NCBI GenBank assembly: GCA_040954595.2
Contig: CM082582.2
Location: 11,408,001 to 11,472,000 of the forward strand
Reading direction: 5' to 3'
Length of the DNA stretch: 64,000 nt
Source: Balanoglossus misakiensis
Lineage: Eukaryota > Hemichordata
Position 1 is the stretch's first letter. The number at the start of each line of letters is the position of its first letter. A program made the position numbers and the translations under genes. Under the pieces are notes generated by a model that saw nothing but the letters and a program-made list of their open reading frames with translations, was not told where the DNA came from and did not search any database. Shown in pieces: positions 26,801-38,148 of the stretch.

Positions 26801-29800
26801 TTAGTGTGTTCATGTAAACTGAAACACTGTCACTTGAAATTCAACTCATGATGAAGAAGTAAGTTAATCTCCATTGCAATTTGGCTTGCATTTATGAGGT
26901 AGGATTTTTAGATAGACTCACACACACGGAGTGTGTGAGTGAGATCAGGCTACTGCACATCCTACAAAAATAGATATTTCCATCAATTTATTTGATTGGA
27001 TTAAAGTTTAACATTTGTGTTATAATTTGTATGATATTTTCTTCTTTTGTCAGACTGACATTTCCTTCCTGTAAGTATTGACAGATTGACATTTTCAGTG
27101 GCCATACCAGATGTGTTGCCATAGCTACCAATGTGAAGGCTAACATACTTATAGTATACATTCAATTGCTTGCTATTCCAATCGCAATTGTGCCACCCAA
27201 GTATCTTTTAAAGATCAAAGGTGGGAGATAGATATTGTGGATACAAGAGATCCAGTCATTCATGTGTTTTCACTTGGATTTTCCAGAAAGTCAGGAACTT
27301 GAACTAACATGTTGCACATTTCTGTCTAATTGTTTTGCAGTAATGGAAACAGAGCTGGAGTTCGGTCCTCTTTGGAACATGGGTACCATTTCCAGTGACA
27401 GCACGATCTGGATAAAACGCGTCTTTAGAGACATCGAGTCTCACACCAACGATGACAGCATTCGTTTCTACATCGACACCGTCGGGGAGAACAACGAAAT
27501 TGACGAGAACATGCAGAAGAGACTGAAACAGATAAAGAGCCTACTGCACGGCAAGATCATCGAGGGAAACTTCCTGGAATTCATAGTCTCCTGGAGTGAG
27601 AACGGAGTAGACCCGGAAGGAATCTCCGACCACGCCCAGTATATTGAGAACCTCTGCAGTCAGAGCGAGGCAATGATGAAGCCACTGATTGACAAAGCTA
27701 TTAGTGATGTACAGACGCAACTGGATGAGACCCCTGTTAAAAGTAAGTCCCAAAAGCAGCAAAATTATTCTTTATTTCGGTTACCGTACTCCTTGAATTT
27801 ATTCTACGACGAGACTGATCAGTTGATGTAGAAAAAATGAAGGAAATGTCTGAAGTGCAGCATGATCAGACTTGATTGTGTGGCTGTGCTAGCTAATTCT
27901 CAAGAATGGAAACATGCATTGAACATCGTGGTCCTTAGACTAGACGCAGTCTGACCACAGAGGTTTTGTTTGACTGAGAATGTAGGTCAGTATTTTGAAT
28001 AGAATGTTTTGTTAAAATTAATGGTCAGTTTACACAGTGAGAAACACATGAAAAGGCCACTCCATCAGGTGAGGGATTCATAGAATCAAATACTAAAGGC
28101 ATGTTCTATGATGAGGAAAAGGAAAAGTGATTTAGCTGTCTTACAATCTTCACTTTTCCCCAAAGAAAGTCGGTGACTTGATAATTCAAGAGCTTTGTTT
28201 ACAGTGTCTCTGTGGTGATAGACTTTAGAGTCTGCACTGCCCTATTGATTTCTTAGCTGTAAAGAATCCACTTCCTGTCTCAAGTGCGATATCATCAACT
28301 TCAAATACAATCCATGGCTGCCCCAGCACTGTCAAGGGGCCAGCGCTACAACCACATACGGGTTCTCGCTAAAAACGTCTACCGCTTCTCAGACACTTGA
28401 TTTTTATTGAAGGCTGCAGAGTCAGTGATTGGTGGTGGTACTTGGCAAGTGTTCGATTGAAATCACCACAAACTTGGAGTGCTTTGCTTTTACTGAAAAA
28501 ATCTGCTGCTAAACGTCTGAAGTTGAAACCAGCACAGTAGCATTCTACATATCTTGGTTGAGTGGATATTATCCCCCTCCCTGTACCAAAATTATGGTAC
28601 GGGCCTTTAATTTCCCACAGGGGTCAGTGAGAAGGTTGAATAGGTAGGACTGAGCAATGAATGTCTTCAATCATAATTGAAGCAACCCTAGTTGAGAAAA
28701 TTTTCACATAAATGATGTACATTGACTTATAAATTATTAAAAGTCATCTTGTTTTGGGTGGTGTACATGTTTATCATGTGTGAACAACCGCAGTGTAATA
28801 AAGGACACTGTTTGAAAAGCATCCATCATACTAGTTGATTGCCATTAATACGTGTTTCAATCTGTACATTGACATCCGTAACATGTCCAGGGATTGCTTC
28901 AAATGCACCGTGAATATCTGAGAGGTGTATCAGAGAGAAGTAGCGTAATCCCAACAGAGCCCGATCACTCAGACAAAATGTTCCACCCATGGCGCATAAA
29001 ATCTTCTGGCCATTTGTCATGGAAGGGAGATCATCCCCAATGAGTCATGCCGAGATCTGTCTTGCATTGTTACTGCGTGTTTAACCTATCGCCGAGTGAG
29101 GGTGTGCAGTGGCGAGATGGCAGCCTGGAATGAGCAATAGCCATGGATGCACCCAGGAGATGTCTAAACCTTGAGATGAGGGTTAATCTGCCGTGGGTAA
29201 GGGAGTGATTGGCTCATTATGGCGATCGTGTGATGCGCGTGGGGTTCGCTTCTGCAGATCTATGAAAATGTGATGCATGCAGCTCATCGATCACTGAAAA
29301 CTAGATGTCCCAGTTCGGATGTGTGTTTCCCATATCAATAGCTGATTTCAGTGTCTCGGAGAAAGGCGTTGTGATTATGTTTTGTACATGTGGTGGATTT
29401 TCACTGCTCTCTCGCAGATGTTTTATGGAGAATCCTACAAAGATTGTCACATGTTAAGGAAGATGAATGCTCTTGAAAATCAACCACATTTCAGAGAAAT
29501 GTAGTTCATGAGAATTATCATGAACACCAACCAGGTGCAGTTTTTTCCCGACTTATGAGAGAAAAAGGATAAATTTTAATGACTATAAAACTCTGCCCTT
29601 TTGGAAATAAGGAAATGACGTGTAACTTGCAATTAGACGATAACAAGTTGAACGTCTCCATCAATTCCCTCCTGGCAATGTTCCTGTTTTCCCATAGAAA
29701 GGAACATCGGATAAAAGCTGTGTTTGCACTGTCCATAACGTTATTTTATTTTTATCATCAGGAATACACGATAAACTGTACAACGAGCTGCAACAACACA

Positions 29801-32800
29801 GCAGACACTGCCAAGAACTCTGTCAGACATTCAAAGGTAGACAAGACCTTCTGTCCAAGATCGACAGTTACCTGAGCAGTGAATCCCGACATCCCCTCAT
29901 CATTCACGGCCACACAGGGTGCGGCAAGACAGCCCTGGTTGCCAAGGCGGCAGAGAGGTGTCGTCAGTTGCTGGGCAACAGTGCATGCATTCTACGCTTC
30001 GTGGGAGTCACTGCCGAAACCTACTCTCTAGGTCAGCTGCTTAGGAGCATATGTGAACAAATAGCTTATTTGTACGGCGAGCACATCTCAGTGGGTTCCA
30101 AGGTATGTTTGTCTATTATTGTATGATTCCCCATGATCTCCATTGGCCACTGGACGCATCGAGTTACCTTTCCATGTGCTGTGAAACTCATCTGAACATA
30201 CATACAAATATAGTAGTTTAATTCGACTTTATGAAATCTCACATTTTGTTTCCTTCGATGATTTCAGGGAGTTGAAAAAATGAGGAAACAGTTGCCTCAG
30301 CTCTTGAAGAAAGCGCAACAAAAGCGCCCTCTTGTGGTGATGATTGATGGCATTGATGAGTTTAAACTGACAGACCACACCGAGTTGGAATGGATTCCCA
30401 AATCTTTGCCAGCCCATGTGAAAATGATTCTTTCCACTTCCAACGATACTTTTCCTGGATTTGCTTCTTTGAAGGTAAGCGATAAAACTTGAAAAGACGT
30501 CTAATTTTCAGTTTTTATAAGCATGTTGATATTACCAAATTTTTGTCTGATCAAATGGGAGCATAGTGTCATTGATGCTATTTTTTGTGATTTCTTTTAG
30601 TCTCATATAAAGGAGTCTTCAGCCTTCCTTGAGTTGCCGAAACTGAGTTCCAAAGAAATAGCAGCCATGTCTGACGGCATCTTGAAATCAAGGACACTAT
30701 CACCGGGGCAGCAGAAAGTTCTACAGGATGCGACACACCACTGTCCACTTCCGTTGTTTGTGCAATTAGCCAGCCGTGTTGCACTCAGGTGGCGCAGCTA
30801 TAACATCAGCAACGAAACAGTCCTTCGCAAGAATATCAAAGAGCAGATTGCGGCGTATTTGACCAATTTGGAGAAGCGCTTTGGAGCCAAAACCGTCAAG
30901 AACGTGCTGTCGTATCTGACGGCGGCCAAGCACGGTCTCTCAGATGCTGAAATGCTAGATTTGTTATCATGTGACGATGCACTTTTGGATGAGTATTTTG
31001 TGCATAGGAGGCCGTCAATACGGAGAGCCCCGACTACTCTCTGGACTCAAATCAAAATGGAGCTGGCTCCTTTCTTCACAGAGCATATTATCCATGGACG
31101 CTCTTTGAGAACTTGGTCACACAGGGCTTTCAGAGACGCAGTCTCAGAGAAATATCTCTCCTCCAAGAATTCCAGGGCCAAAGTTCACGAATTCCTTGCA
31201 AGCTACTTCCACGGTCACTGGGCGGGCGACAAGAAGAAACCTTGCATGTCCAACGAAGAAGGAATCGAGGTACTTATGGACCGGCACGTACAACTGCAAC
31301 CGGTGAAATTCAATAACATTTATAACTCTAGGAAACTTGATGAACTTCCCTACCATGTCTTTCACAGTGGCGAGCAGCAGACATTCCTGGCTGACCACAT
31401 TTGGAACGTGTCATGGCTCTGCCACAAGCTGGAGGGTTCTGACGTCTCCGAAGTCCTGGATGATGTCGCTCTGGCTCAGACTGCAGAGCCGCAGAACGCA
31501 GACCTTCAGATGCTGCAAACCGTGCTGCAACTGTCCGCTTACGCCCTCTTCTGCGACGGGAATCAGCTGTTCTTGCAGTTCCACTCTCGGCTCAAGAACG
31601 TCCTCCAAGGCGCCGACGCAAACAAGTATCCCAAACTGGCGCAGATCTGCAAGATGATAGACAATCCTCCGCGTCCAAACTTCCTCCCGGCAGGGGAGTG
31701 TTCGCTCGAGAAAGTCGACGAGGATGTAGAAGCCCACGTGCAGAAAAACCCCAAAGCCATTCTCAACGGCTTGTATAGGATAAAGGGTGACAACTGCCAC
31801 ATGGTGTCCGTGTCCACCGTGGAAGGAGAGGTCACGGTGTGGAACATTGAAACACAGAAACCGGTAAGGACGTTGACGAAAATCAACCAGCCGATGGATA
31901 TCAGAATGATCGACGAGTACAGGGCGGTCGTGCTGTGCTACCGCGAACTCAAAATCTACAATCTGGACACGGGTACATTTGAGACCACGCTCAAGGGCAT
32001 CATGAACCTGCAGATGCCGTACTACGGAATCCAGGACAGCGAGCACGTGGTCGCGCTGGCCAGAAATCGAATGTACGTCAACATCATCAACGTCAGCAGC
32101 GGCGAGGTGGAGTCCACCTTCAAAGTCGGGGAAGACAGGTTTCTGAACAGCCTGCTCGTCAGCGAGAATGGCGAACGGTGTGTGTGTGGGGACGCAACAC
32201 AGAAGCCGAGCCCTCTCCTGGTGTGGGACCTGAATGCCAGGAAGCTGATCAACGACTTCCGTATCATGCAGCACGAGTTCCAGACGAACATGTCGGCAAT
32301 CAGCAAGGACGGCAACTATGTGGTGTCAGTTATCAAGGTACTGTATACAAACATTTCCAGAAAATGTTTCGGGACTGTTATTGGCCACACGGCTGCCAAT
32401 CACTGGGAGAAGTAAAGTTGAAAAAACATCACACCAATGTTGCCCTCCACTGATATCCGTCAAATTCAAACAATCTCATCTCTTTTTTTTCACATCCAGG
32501 AATTAAATGATCCAGCCCCCAACTTCGTGATAGTGTATGACCTGCAGAGTGGTCAGCTGTTCAAGAAATGGAAACCAGTGTCCAGTACGTGCTGTGTTGC
32601 TGTCTCTTCAGAAGGAGAGTGTGTTGTCAACGGTTGTGAAGATAAGACTATTCTGGTGTGGAATCTTACATCTGGTGCTCTCAAGTAAGTTCTCTAATTC
32701 TTCAAGTTCAGAAGAGAACCGAGGATTGGGAATAGTAATACCCCGTCAAAGATGAAATACCTTTAAGCTAAATGATTTACACACAGATCAGGTTGTTATG

Positions 32801-33454
32801 GCAGAAACACTAAGATGCTTCTATGTCTTCTTTTTTTTCACAGACACACATTGCGTGGACATACTCATCCTGTTGATACGATATACATGAGTGAAAATGG
32901 ACACCAGTGTTTGACCTACGACAAAACACAGACTGATAGAACTGTCAGGTTATGGGATCTTCAGCAAGGTAACATATACTCCATCTAAAAACTTTACATT
33001 TTATCAGAGTCCCCACAGTCGTAGACTGAAGGGATCGGGCGTAGTTTGGACCTGTCTGGAATCTTAGTGGAATAGGTGAAAGCTTGAATTTAAATGCACC
33101 ATGCATCGTGACATTATCTAGGAAACTTGATGAACTTCCCTACCATGTCTTTCATAGTGGCGAGCTGAATGAAGTTAGAACTCTAACTCAGCTTACTTTT
33201 CACCATTAATTTTGTCTTTACGTTTCTTTCATTGCAATACAGGTGAGTGCCTAGCTTCCTTCACCCCGGATGTTCCAATTACATGTTGCCAAATCAACGC
33301 CGATGGTACCATTGTTGTCATCGGACTTGAAGGCCAAAATAACATCGTTACACTGCGACTACGCAAATCTGACTCAGGACCAGTCATTGTCAATGACTCA
33401 GTCTACGGTGATCCCTCAAGATGTGGAGAGGTCTTCGACCTATTAAAGAAGTAA
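23847..33454 (+). CDS. NACHT and WD40 repeat protein, NWD1/NWD2 family (STAND ATPase), 1381 aa
   Basis: Ten coding exons: 23847-24267, 24866-25068, 25299-25611, 27341-27742, 29762-30102, 30268-30474, 30601-32337, 32500-32684, 32844-32968, 33243-33454. All introns are GT-AG and the phases join to exactly 1382 codons including stop. The start has a strong context (A at -3, G at +4) directly after a 3' splice site, so a 5' UTR exon lies upstream. Residues 1-125 are a Ser/Pro/Thr-rich linker whose first residues, MGNRQS, fit N-myristoylation. From about 131 comes the family's N-terminal domain (IRIFVSACQAD, LQFVDLHWG, then LLDEWYRRDENAIPP near 225). The NACHT ATPase follows, with Walker A GHTGCGKT at 496-503 and Walker B VVMIDGIDEF at 583-592. 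WD40 repeats fill about 1010 to the end, roughly one propeller. Human NWD1 and NWD2 are longer (about 1560 and 1740 aa). STAND proteins oligomerise on ATP binding; the ligand here is unknown. Confidence 0.9.
26697..26771. repeat. Interrupted TG microsatellite in a NACHT-WD intron
   Basis: Runs of TG/GTGT broken by short AT-rich segments, inside intron 3 of the NACHT-WD gene. About 150 bases further on (26916-26940) lies a perfect hairpin with 10-bp arms ACTCACACAC and a 5-base loop. Confidence 0.8.
33117..33165 (+). repeat. 49-bp intronic copy of a coding-exon segment of the same gene
   Basis: These bases, in the last intron of the NACHT-WD gene, match 31327-31375 of its large exon with a single mismatch (T in place of C). 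The match starts at TCTAGGAAACTTGATG and breaks sharply on both sides. The orientation is the same and the copy is about 1.8 kb downstream of its source. The copy is not flanked by splice sites. It looks like a small templated insertion or the remnant of a partial duplication. Confidence 0.85.
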
Positions 33455-33651
33455 AAAGAAAACTAAAACAAAGTATTACATGGAACAGAAAATGAGAAAA
33501 TTCCACTGTGATACTTTTTTTTACTACTGTGCTTTGGAAATGTGTGAATTTTGTGTCAGTCTGCCAAATATGCTGATGTAGAGGAATGTGATATGACTTT
33601 TTAAATATTGAAAATGTGTTACTGAAATATATATATATCTATATATAATGA

Positions 33652-33672
33652 AATAAACAACCACGAAATAAA
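33652..33672 (+). promoter_or_regulatory. Two polyadenylation signals of the NACHT-WD gene
   Basis: AATAAA occurs at 33652-33657 and again at 33667-33672, about 200 bases after the stop codon in AT-rich 3' UTR. Confidence 0.6.
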
Positions 33673-34358
33673 CCACAAACAAAATATTCCTATTTATGTA
33701 TGTGTACTGAACTATTTTGCTGCATTTTATCCAAATGCTTTTTCTTGTTAATATTATTTTATGTACGTCCAAGACCTTAGAGCCATGACATAGTCAAACT
33801 GAACTGAAGCACTATCTGCTTTTCCTTGCACAACTGTCAATTGTTTTATAATTTAGTTCATTTTTACTCTGTTTATTTCTTTTTTGAAAATGCATACAGG
33901 GTCTTTCAAGTATTCCTTTGATTTTATTCATAGGAAATACATTTTATTGTATATAAATATAGCTTTTTACTACTGACTTGCTGTGTCTTTGATTAATTTT
34001 TATATAGTACATAAGTTTGTTATTTAGATGAAATATTCCCCTTTTTACATCTAATAGCAAAAGTAAACACTTTTTAAAAAATATAAAGAATGAAATGTTT
34101 GCTGTTCCATTTTATAGACATTTCCAAAATTCTGTGAAACTTCATTTCAACAGGGTCTTACTTCAAAATCATATATGTTGTGTAAATTTTCATTCACTCT
34201 CCAAATCTTTTCAGGAAATTGTTTGTAAACTGCAATCAAAAAAGTAAATCAAGGATTATGAAATTCAGAATTATCAATATTGTTGAAAAGAACAAAAAAA
34301 ATTACTCAAAGGCTACTAATTTCGATGTGTGTGTAATGTTTTTGCAACTACCATTTGG

Positions 34359-34470
34359 ACATCTGCATATTAAATTAGGGACTAGTCTGTTTCTACTGGC
34401 TGAGCATGGTCATGTGACATCTGCATAATTAGGGGCATGGGTGTTCCTATTGGCTGAGCATTATCAAGTG
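34359..34470. repeat. Two-copy imperfect tandem repeat (units of 58 and 54 bp)
   Basis: Both units begin ACATCTGCAT and share TATTGGCTGAGCAT-like and CA(A/T)GTG segments, with several substitutions and short indels between them. It lies downstream of the NACHT-WD gene, with no coding potential. Confidence 0.6.
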
Positions 34471-35051
34471 ACACCCTTTTTCTTGTAAGAGTCAGTTTTT
34501 TTTACATCCCACCATTTTGCACCTCATATTTCGAGAAAATACTGGTACATGTATTCCTATTTTCAACTAAGAAATTGTCGAGATAGTAAAAATCCAGTGA
34601 ATAAAAAAAATAGTACTGTAGATGCACATGATATGAGTGATCCACATCTGAACATTTCTAATGCAAAGCAGAGATTGTGATTTAGGCGAATATATTATGT
34701 ATGGAAGTATTGTATGGATTTATTGAACATTCCATTTTATGTAACTTCCACTTTGTCAAATCACTTCAAAGTACACCGGTTGTTGTTTTTTTTCTACTGA
34801 CTTTTTTCCAAGTTTTCTTGATACCGTGTTACAATGCAAATGCTGCAGTCTTTTCATTACACGACATATACCACATGTCTCTAATTCTCCAATACATCAG
34901 AGAGGGAAAAAAAGTGTTTTCCTATTTCACACAGTTGCCACTTTCAGATGAATTACGATGTAGAGTTTGACTTTTTTTCTTGTCAACCATTATTTACATG
35001 ACTCTTTCATGTCAACAATGTATGACGCAGCTGGTCACACATTGCTGCATC

Positions 35052-35079
35052 GGGGTTGGGGGAGGGAGGGAGGGAGGGG
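35052..35079 (+). other. G-quadruplex-forming motif
   Basis: Successive runs of four, five, three, three, three and four G are separated by single A or TT spacers. This meets the usual four-run, short-loop G4 rule. It lies about 0.9 kb upstream of BLOC1S4. Confidence 0.6.
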
Positions 35080-35993
35080 TAATGGAGTCATTTTTAGACA
35101 GTTGCATGCACAGTGAAATGACACTATACTTTTCCCCAGTGTTTCTTGTAGTATTTATTGTGATAAATCAAGTGTATCATAAAACAAGTAAAAAAAGACA
35201 AAAACAGTTAAATGTGAAACGGCTGTATTTATAAAAACCATAAAGGATCAATCAGTTACAAAAATTATGGCCAGTACACGATTGTACAGACCTCTTTCAT
35301 GTGTCTCAGTAGTGAATATAGCGTCCTCTATAGAGGAATAAATCAAGCCAATGTAAATACCTGAAAATGTTGATTTGTTTGTTGTTTACTTATTTTGTCT
35401 AACCCTAGGATGGGAGTGCAATCGTTGTATGCAAGCTGTGTGTCTCAGTTTTTTCCCAGGTGCCAGACAAAGAAAATAATACATATGCCTGTTAATGGTC
35501 AAAAGTGTGTGTGTATAAGTCTTCAAGTGACCATGGGGTGGCACACTTTTTGTGCTGGTGCCACCCAATGAAAATCTGTGATTGGCATATTTGTTTAATC
35601 AGTGCAAAGAATCTGGAGTGCTTTCAACTGCGCATCGGTGGTAAGAATGAGGTAAGAATGTGAAATTGAGGAGAATGGCTCCTGTTAATGTGGTGCAAGT
35701 AGTTTTAGGGACTGTGCATGCATGAAGAAAGCGCTTTTTCACCAGTGAGGGCGCTTTCTCGTACTGTGCCAATCTTCACGAAACCGTGCCCTTGAGACAA
35801 GAAATCATTTCGTTGCCGGTTATTGAAGTATAAATCGGATTTGTATGAAGCAACCTTAACTACAAAATGCCTGTTTTCTAGCAGATAATGAAGCGAAGAG
35901 AGCAAAGAAACAGATAACACGCAGGGTATGTGTTTTCACGCAGCGCTAGGGGCTCTGGTTGCGTGAAAGTTGAGCCAGCTAGGGGCTTTCAAA

Positions 35994-36005
35994 AACATGG
36001 CGGAC
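35994..36005 (+). promoter_or_regulatory. YY1-type site overlapping the BLOC1S4 start codon
   Basis: AACATGGCGGAC matches the AANATGGCGNC consensus. YY1 sites that include the initiator ATG are common in TATA-less housekeeping promoters, so transcription of BLOC1S4 probably starts a short way upstream. No TATA box is apparent. Confidence 0.4.
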
Positions 36006-37475
36006 AACGGGGAGGCTGAAAAACAGACGGATTCCGAGCAAAATAGTACGGATGGTCCCACAACAGATGACATTCTTGCACAGACAGCAGACGATTATGC
36101 GACCTATTTCAAACTCAACGTCAAAAAGGAGGTGAATATTGCCATTCACTTGTCACCAATGGTAGAATCATGAATGAAAGATTTCTCTGCACATCCCAAG
36201 TTGTCTGATGATACATCATTCATACATAGACTGTTTATTTCAATTTGTATAGAGTCTAACTTTATTTTAAAACGTACTGGACTTGAACGCAGGAAAAACC
36301 ATACATGTAGGTCAAAATATTCTCAAGCTATTCGCATACCATTCATTTTCTTGGAAAAGGGAACTTGTGTGAGCTTCAACAAGCAAATTGAGGAAGTGAA
36401 CCATTCAATGCCAACCATGGTGTCTTCATAACATTACAGTATAAAATGCAAATTTTGCAGCATATTACAGTCATTTCCGTCATGGACTCAATTTGTTTGT
36501 ACCATCTAGAAAGTTGCTCTGGAAGAGAGCATTGAAGATATGTTGATGAGGCTGGAAGAATTCATCAGCTTGGTTGATATGGTAAGTGACAGAGCTTTAT
36601 CAATACTATGGTTAGAGGATAATACCCCTACCACTGAATAGCTTATTCTGGAGGTTACTATATTTAATGTATTCCTCACCAATGATAGCCCTGCATGCAT
36701 AAGTGATTTGGGTTATTTTTGTTTTCTTTGCAAATAATATATAATTATTGTATTATTCAGATCCGCACAGAGTCTTCACTGTCGCTGAATCGCACGATCC
36801 CAGAAATCTACACCAAGAGTCTCGAGATGAAGAGGGTATATGAAAAAATCGATCAATTAGAGGTAAATTTCTACCAAGCATTTTTTTCTTTTTGGGCATA
36901 CCTGTGGATAAGACAGGGCAAGGGGATAGGCCATATAGTGTTGAGCCTATAAGCATATGAAGCATTTAGAATGATTACTTTCTCCCTATAGTATTATGTT
37001 TGGATAATTTCTGATCCTATGATTGATTTACTACTTGCGCATTGCTAGGTGTTTGTGGCCAGAGTTCGTCAAGATGTCAGTATACTGGAAGACCAGGTTA
37101 ACACGGCAGAGAACGAACTTGAACTTGGGTCACTCAGCTCTATCAAGAAAGCCTTCAGTTCACTGCCAATACCATTCAAGCAAACGGTAAGTTATTGTCA
37201 GTATTACGGTAGCTAAAGTTCAGTGTACACTAGAGGGTGATTGAGAGAGAGAGAGAAATAAGAGAATATGATAACCTGTGATTGCATTGTTGAACAAACT
37301 GTAGGAAAGTTTCATTTAAATCTTGCTTGCTCTTGTTGCTTTACAGAAGAAAATACCGAGCAAAACTCAGACAGAGGTGAAAAAATACACACCACCGGAT
37401 ATATTTCGAAGTGATGATTTCTTGAAAAAAGAAGAGAAAATTGAAGAGGAACAGAGTCCCAGTGAGGAGAGGTGA
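35997..37475 (+). CDS. BLOC1S4: BLOC-1 subunit 4 (cappuccino homologue), 191 aa
   Basis: Five exons: 35997-36131, 36510-36581, 36761-36862, 37049-37186 and 37347-37475. All junctions are phase 0, giving 192 codons with stop. The start sits in AAACATGGCG, a strong context. The N-terminus is an acidic, Gln/Thr-rich stretch. From about residue 35 the protein is almost all helical, with heptad-like spacing (LEESIEDMLMRLEEF, SLEMKRVYEKIDQLE, then a conserved segment ending near IPFKQT). A charged, disordered tail follows. These blocks match vertebrate cappuccino (217 aa in human, as I recall). BLOC-1 is the cytosolic octameric coiled-coil complex that sorts cargo from endosomes to melanosomes, platelet granules and synaptic vesicles. 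The gene is convergent with MDP1, about 0.7 kb between stop codons, and uses AATAAA at 37668-37673. Confidence 0.88.
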
Positions 37476-37667
37476 TCCTGATGGCCTTGAAGACATGAAA
37501 CAAATCCAGTTAGTGTTTTATTCAAGTGTGATTCAACTTTCAGCCACTGTACAGCTCACTTCTTTTTTTTAAACAGACTCCCTTGCATTTATTATTTGTA
37601 AAACATTTCAGTTTTAATAGTTTTTCTTTACTCACAATCATTTTCTTAAAAGTGTTATTGATTCACA

Positions 37668-37673
37668 AATAAA
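37668..37673 (+). promoter_or_regulatory. BLOC1S4 polyadenylation signal
   Basis: AATAAA about 190 bases after the BLOC1S4 stop codon, in AT-rich sequence. Confidence 0.6.
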
Positions 37674-37952
37674 AATATAGGAATTGTGGTGACATTGGCC
37701 TGCTTTGTAGGTCAAGTAGAAATCAAAAGAAACGTGGATACTCTCTGGTCAAGCTGTTATTGTTCTCCCTGTGAAACAGGGATTTACAATTACTGATTTT
37801 CCAGCTGTGTGTATTAGAGAATTATGTGAAGAAGAAGAAATCACAATGGTTGGGATAATAATCTTGTAAAAATAATCAAGTATTAGCTTCTGATGTTTTC
37901 TGTGTAAATAAAATTTCCGTCTAAATATCTCATATAGCGTCTCATTGGAGAG

Positions 37953-37958
37953 TTTATT
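37953..37958 (-). promoter_or_regulatory. MDP1 polyadenylation signal
   Basis: TTTATT on the plus strand (AATAAA on the minus strand), about 190 bases beyond the MDP1 stop. The two convergent 3' ends therefore leave only about 280 bases between their signals. Confidence 0.5.
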
Positions 37959-38148
37959 ACCCATTGTCAGCCATACATCAAGTTGTACTTGATTACTGGC
38001 ATGCAAATGGCTGTTGACCAGCGCCCCCAGTGTTCAAACAGCTGATACTTTCGTTTGAGCATACACTAAAGCTGGTGTACGGCTTCAAGTTGTATATTTT
38101 GTTATCACCACAAGGGCCACTATGATAGAAGGGAACACATCCATGAGG

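Larger units (their letters stand above)
33455..35996. other. 3' UTR and intergenic DNA between the NACHT-WD gene and BLOC1S4
   Basis: AT-rich with no coding exon recognised. It contains an imperfect tandem duplication (34359-34416 and 34417-34470) and a G-quadruplex-like tract (35052-35079). The last hundred bases are the likely BLOC1S4 promoter and 5' UTR. Confidence 0.6.

Noticed and set aside
31411-32274. 287-codon minus-strand frame
   Set aside because: It is antisense to the large NACHT-WD exon and arises from that exon's GC-rich codon use.
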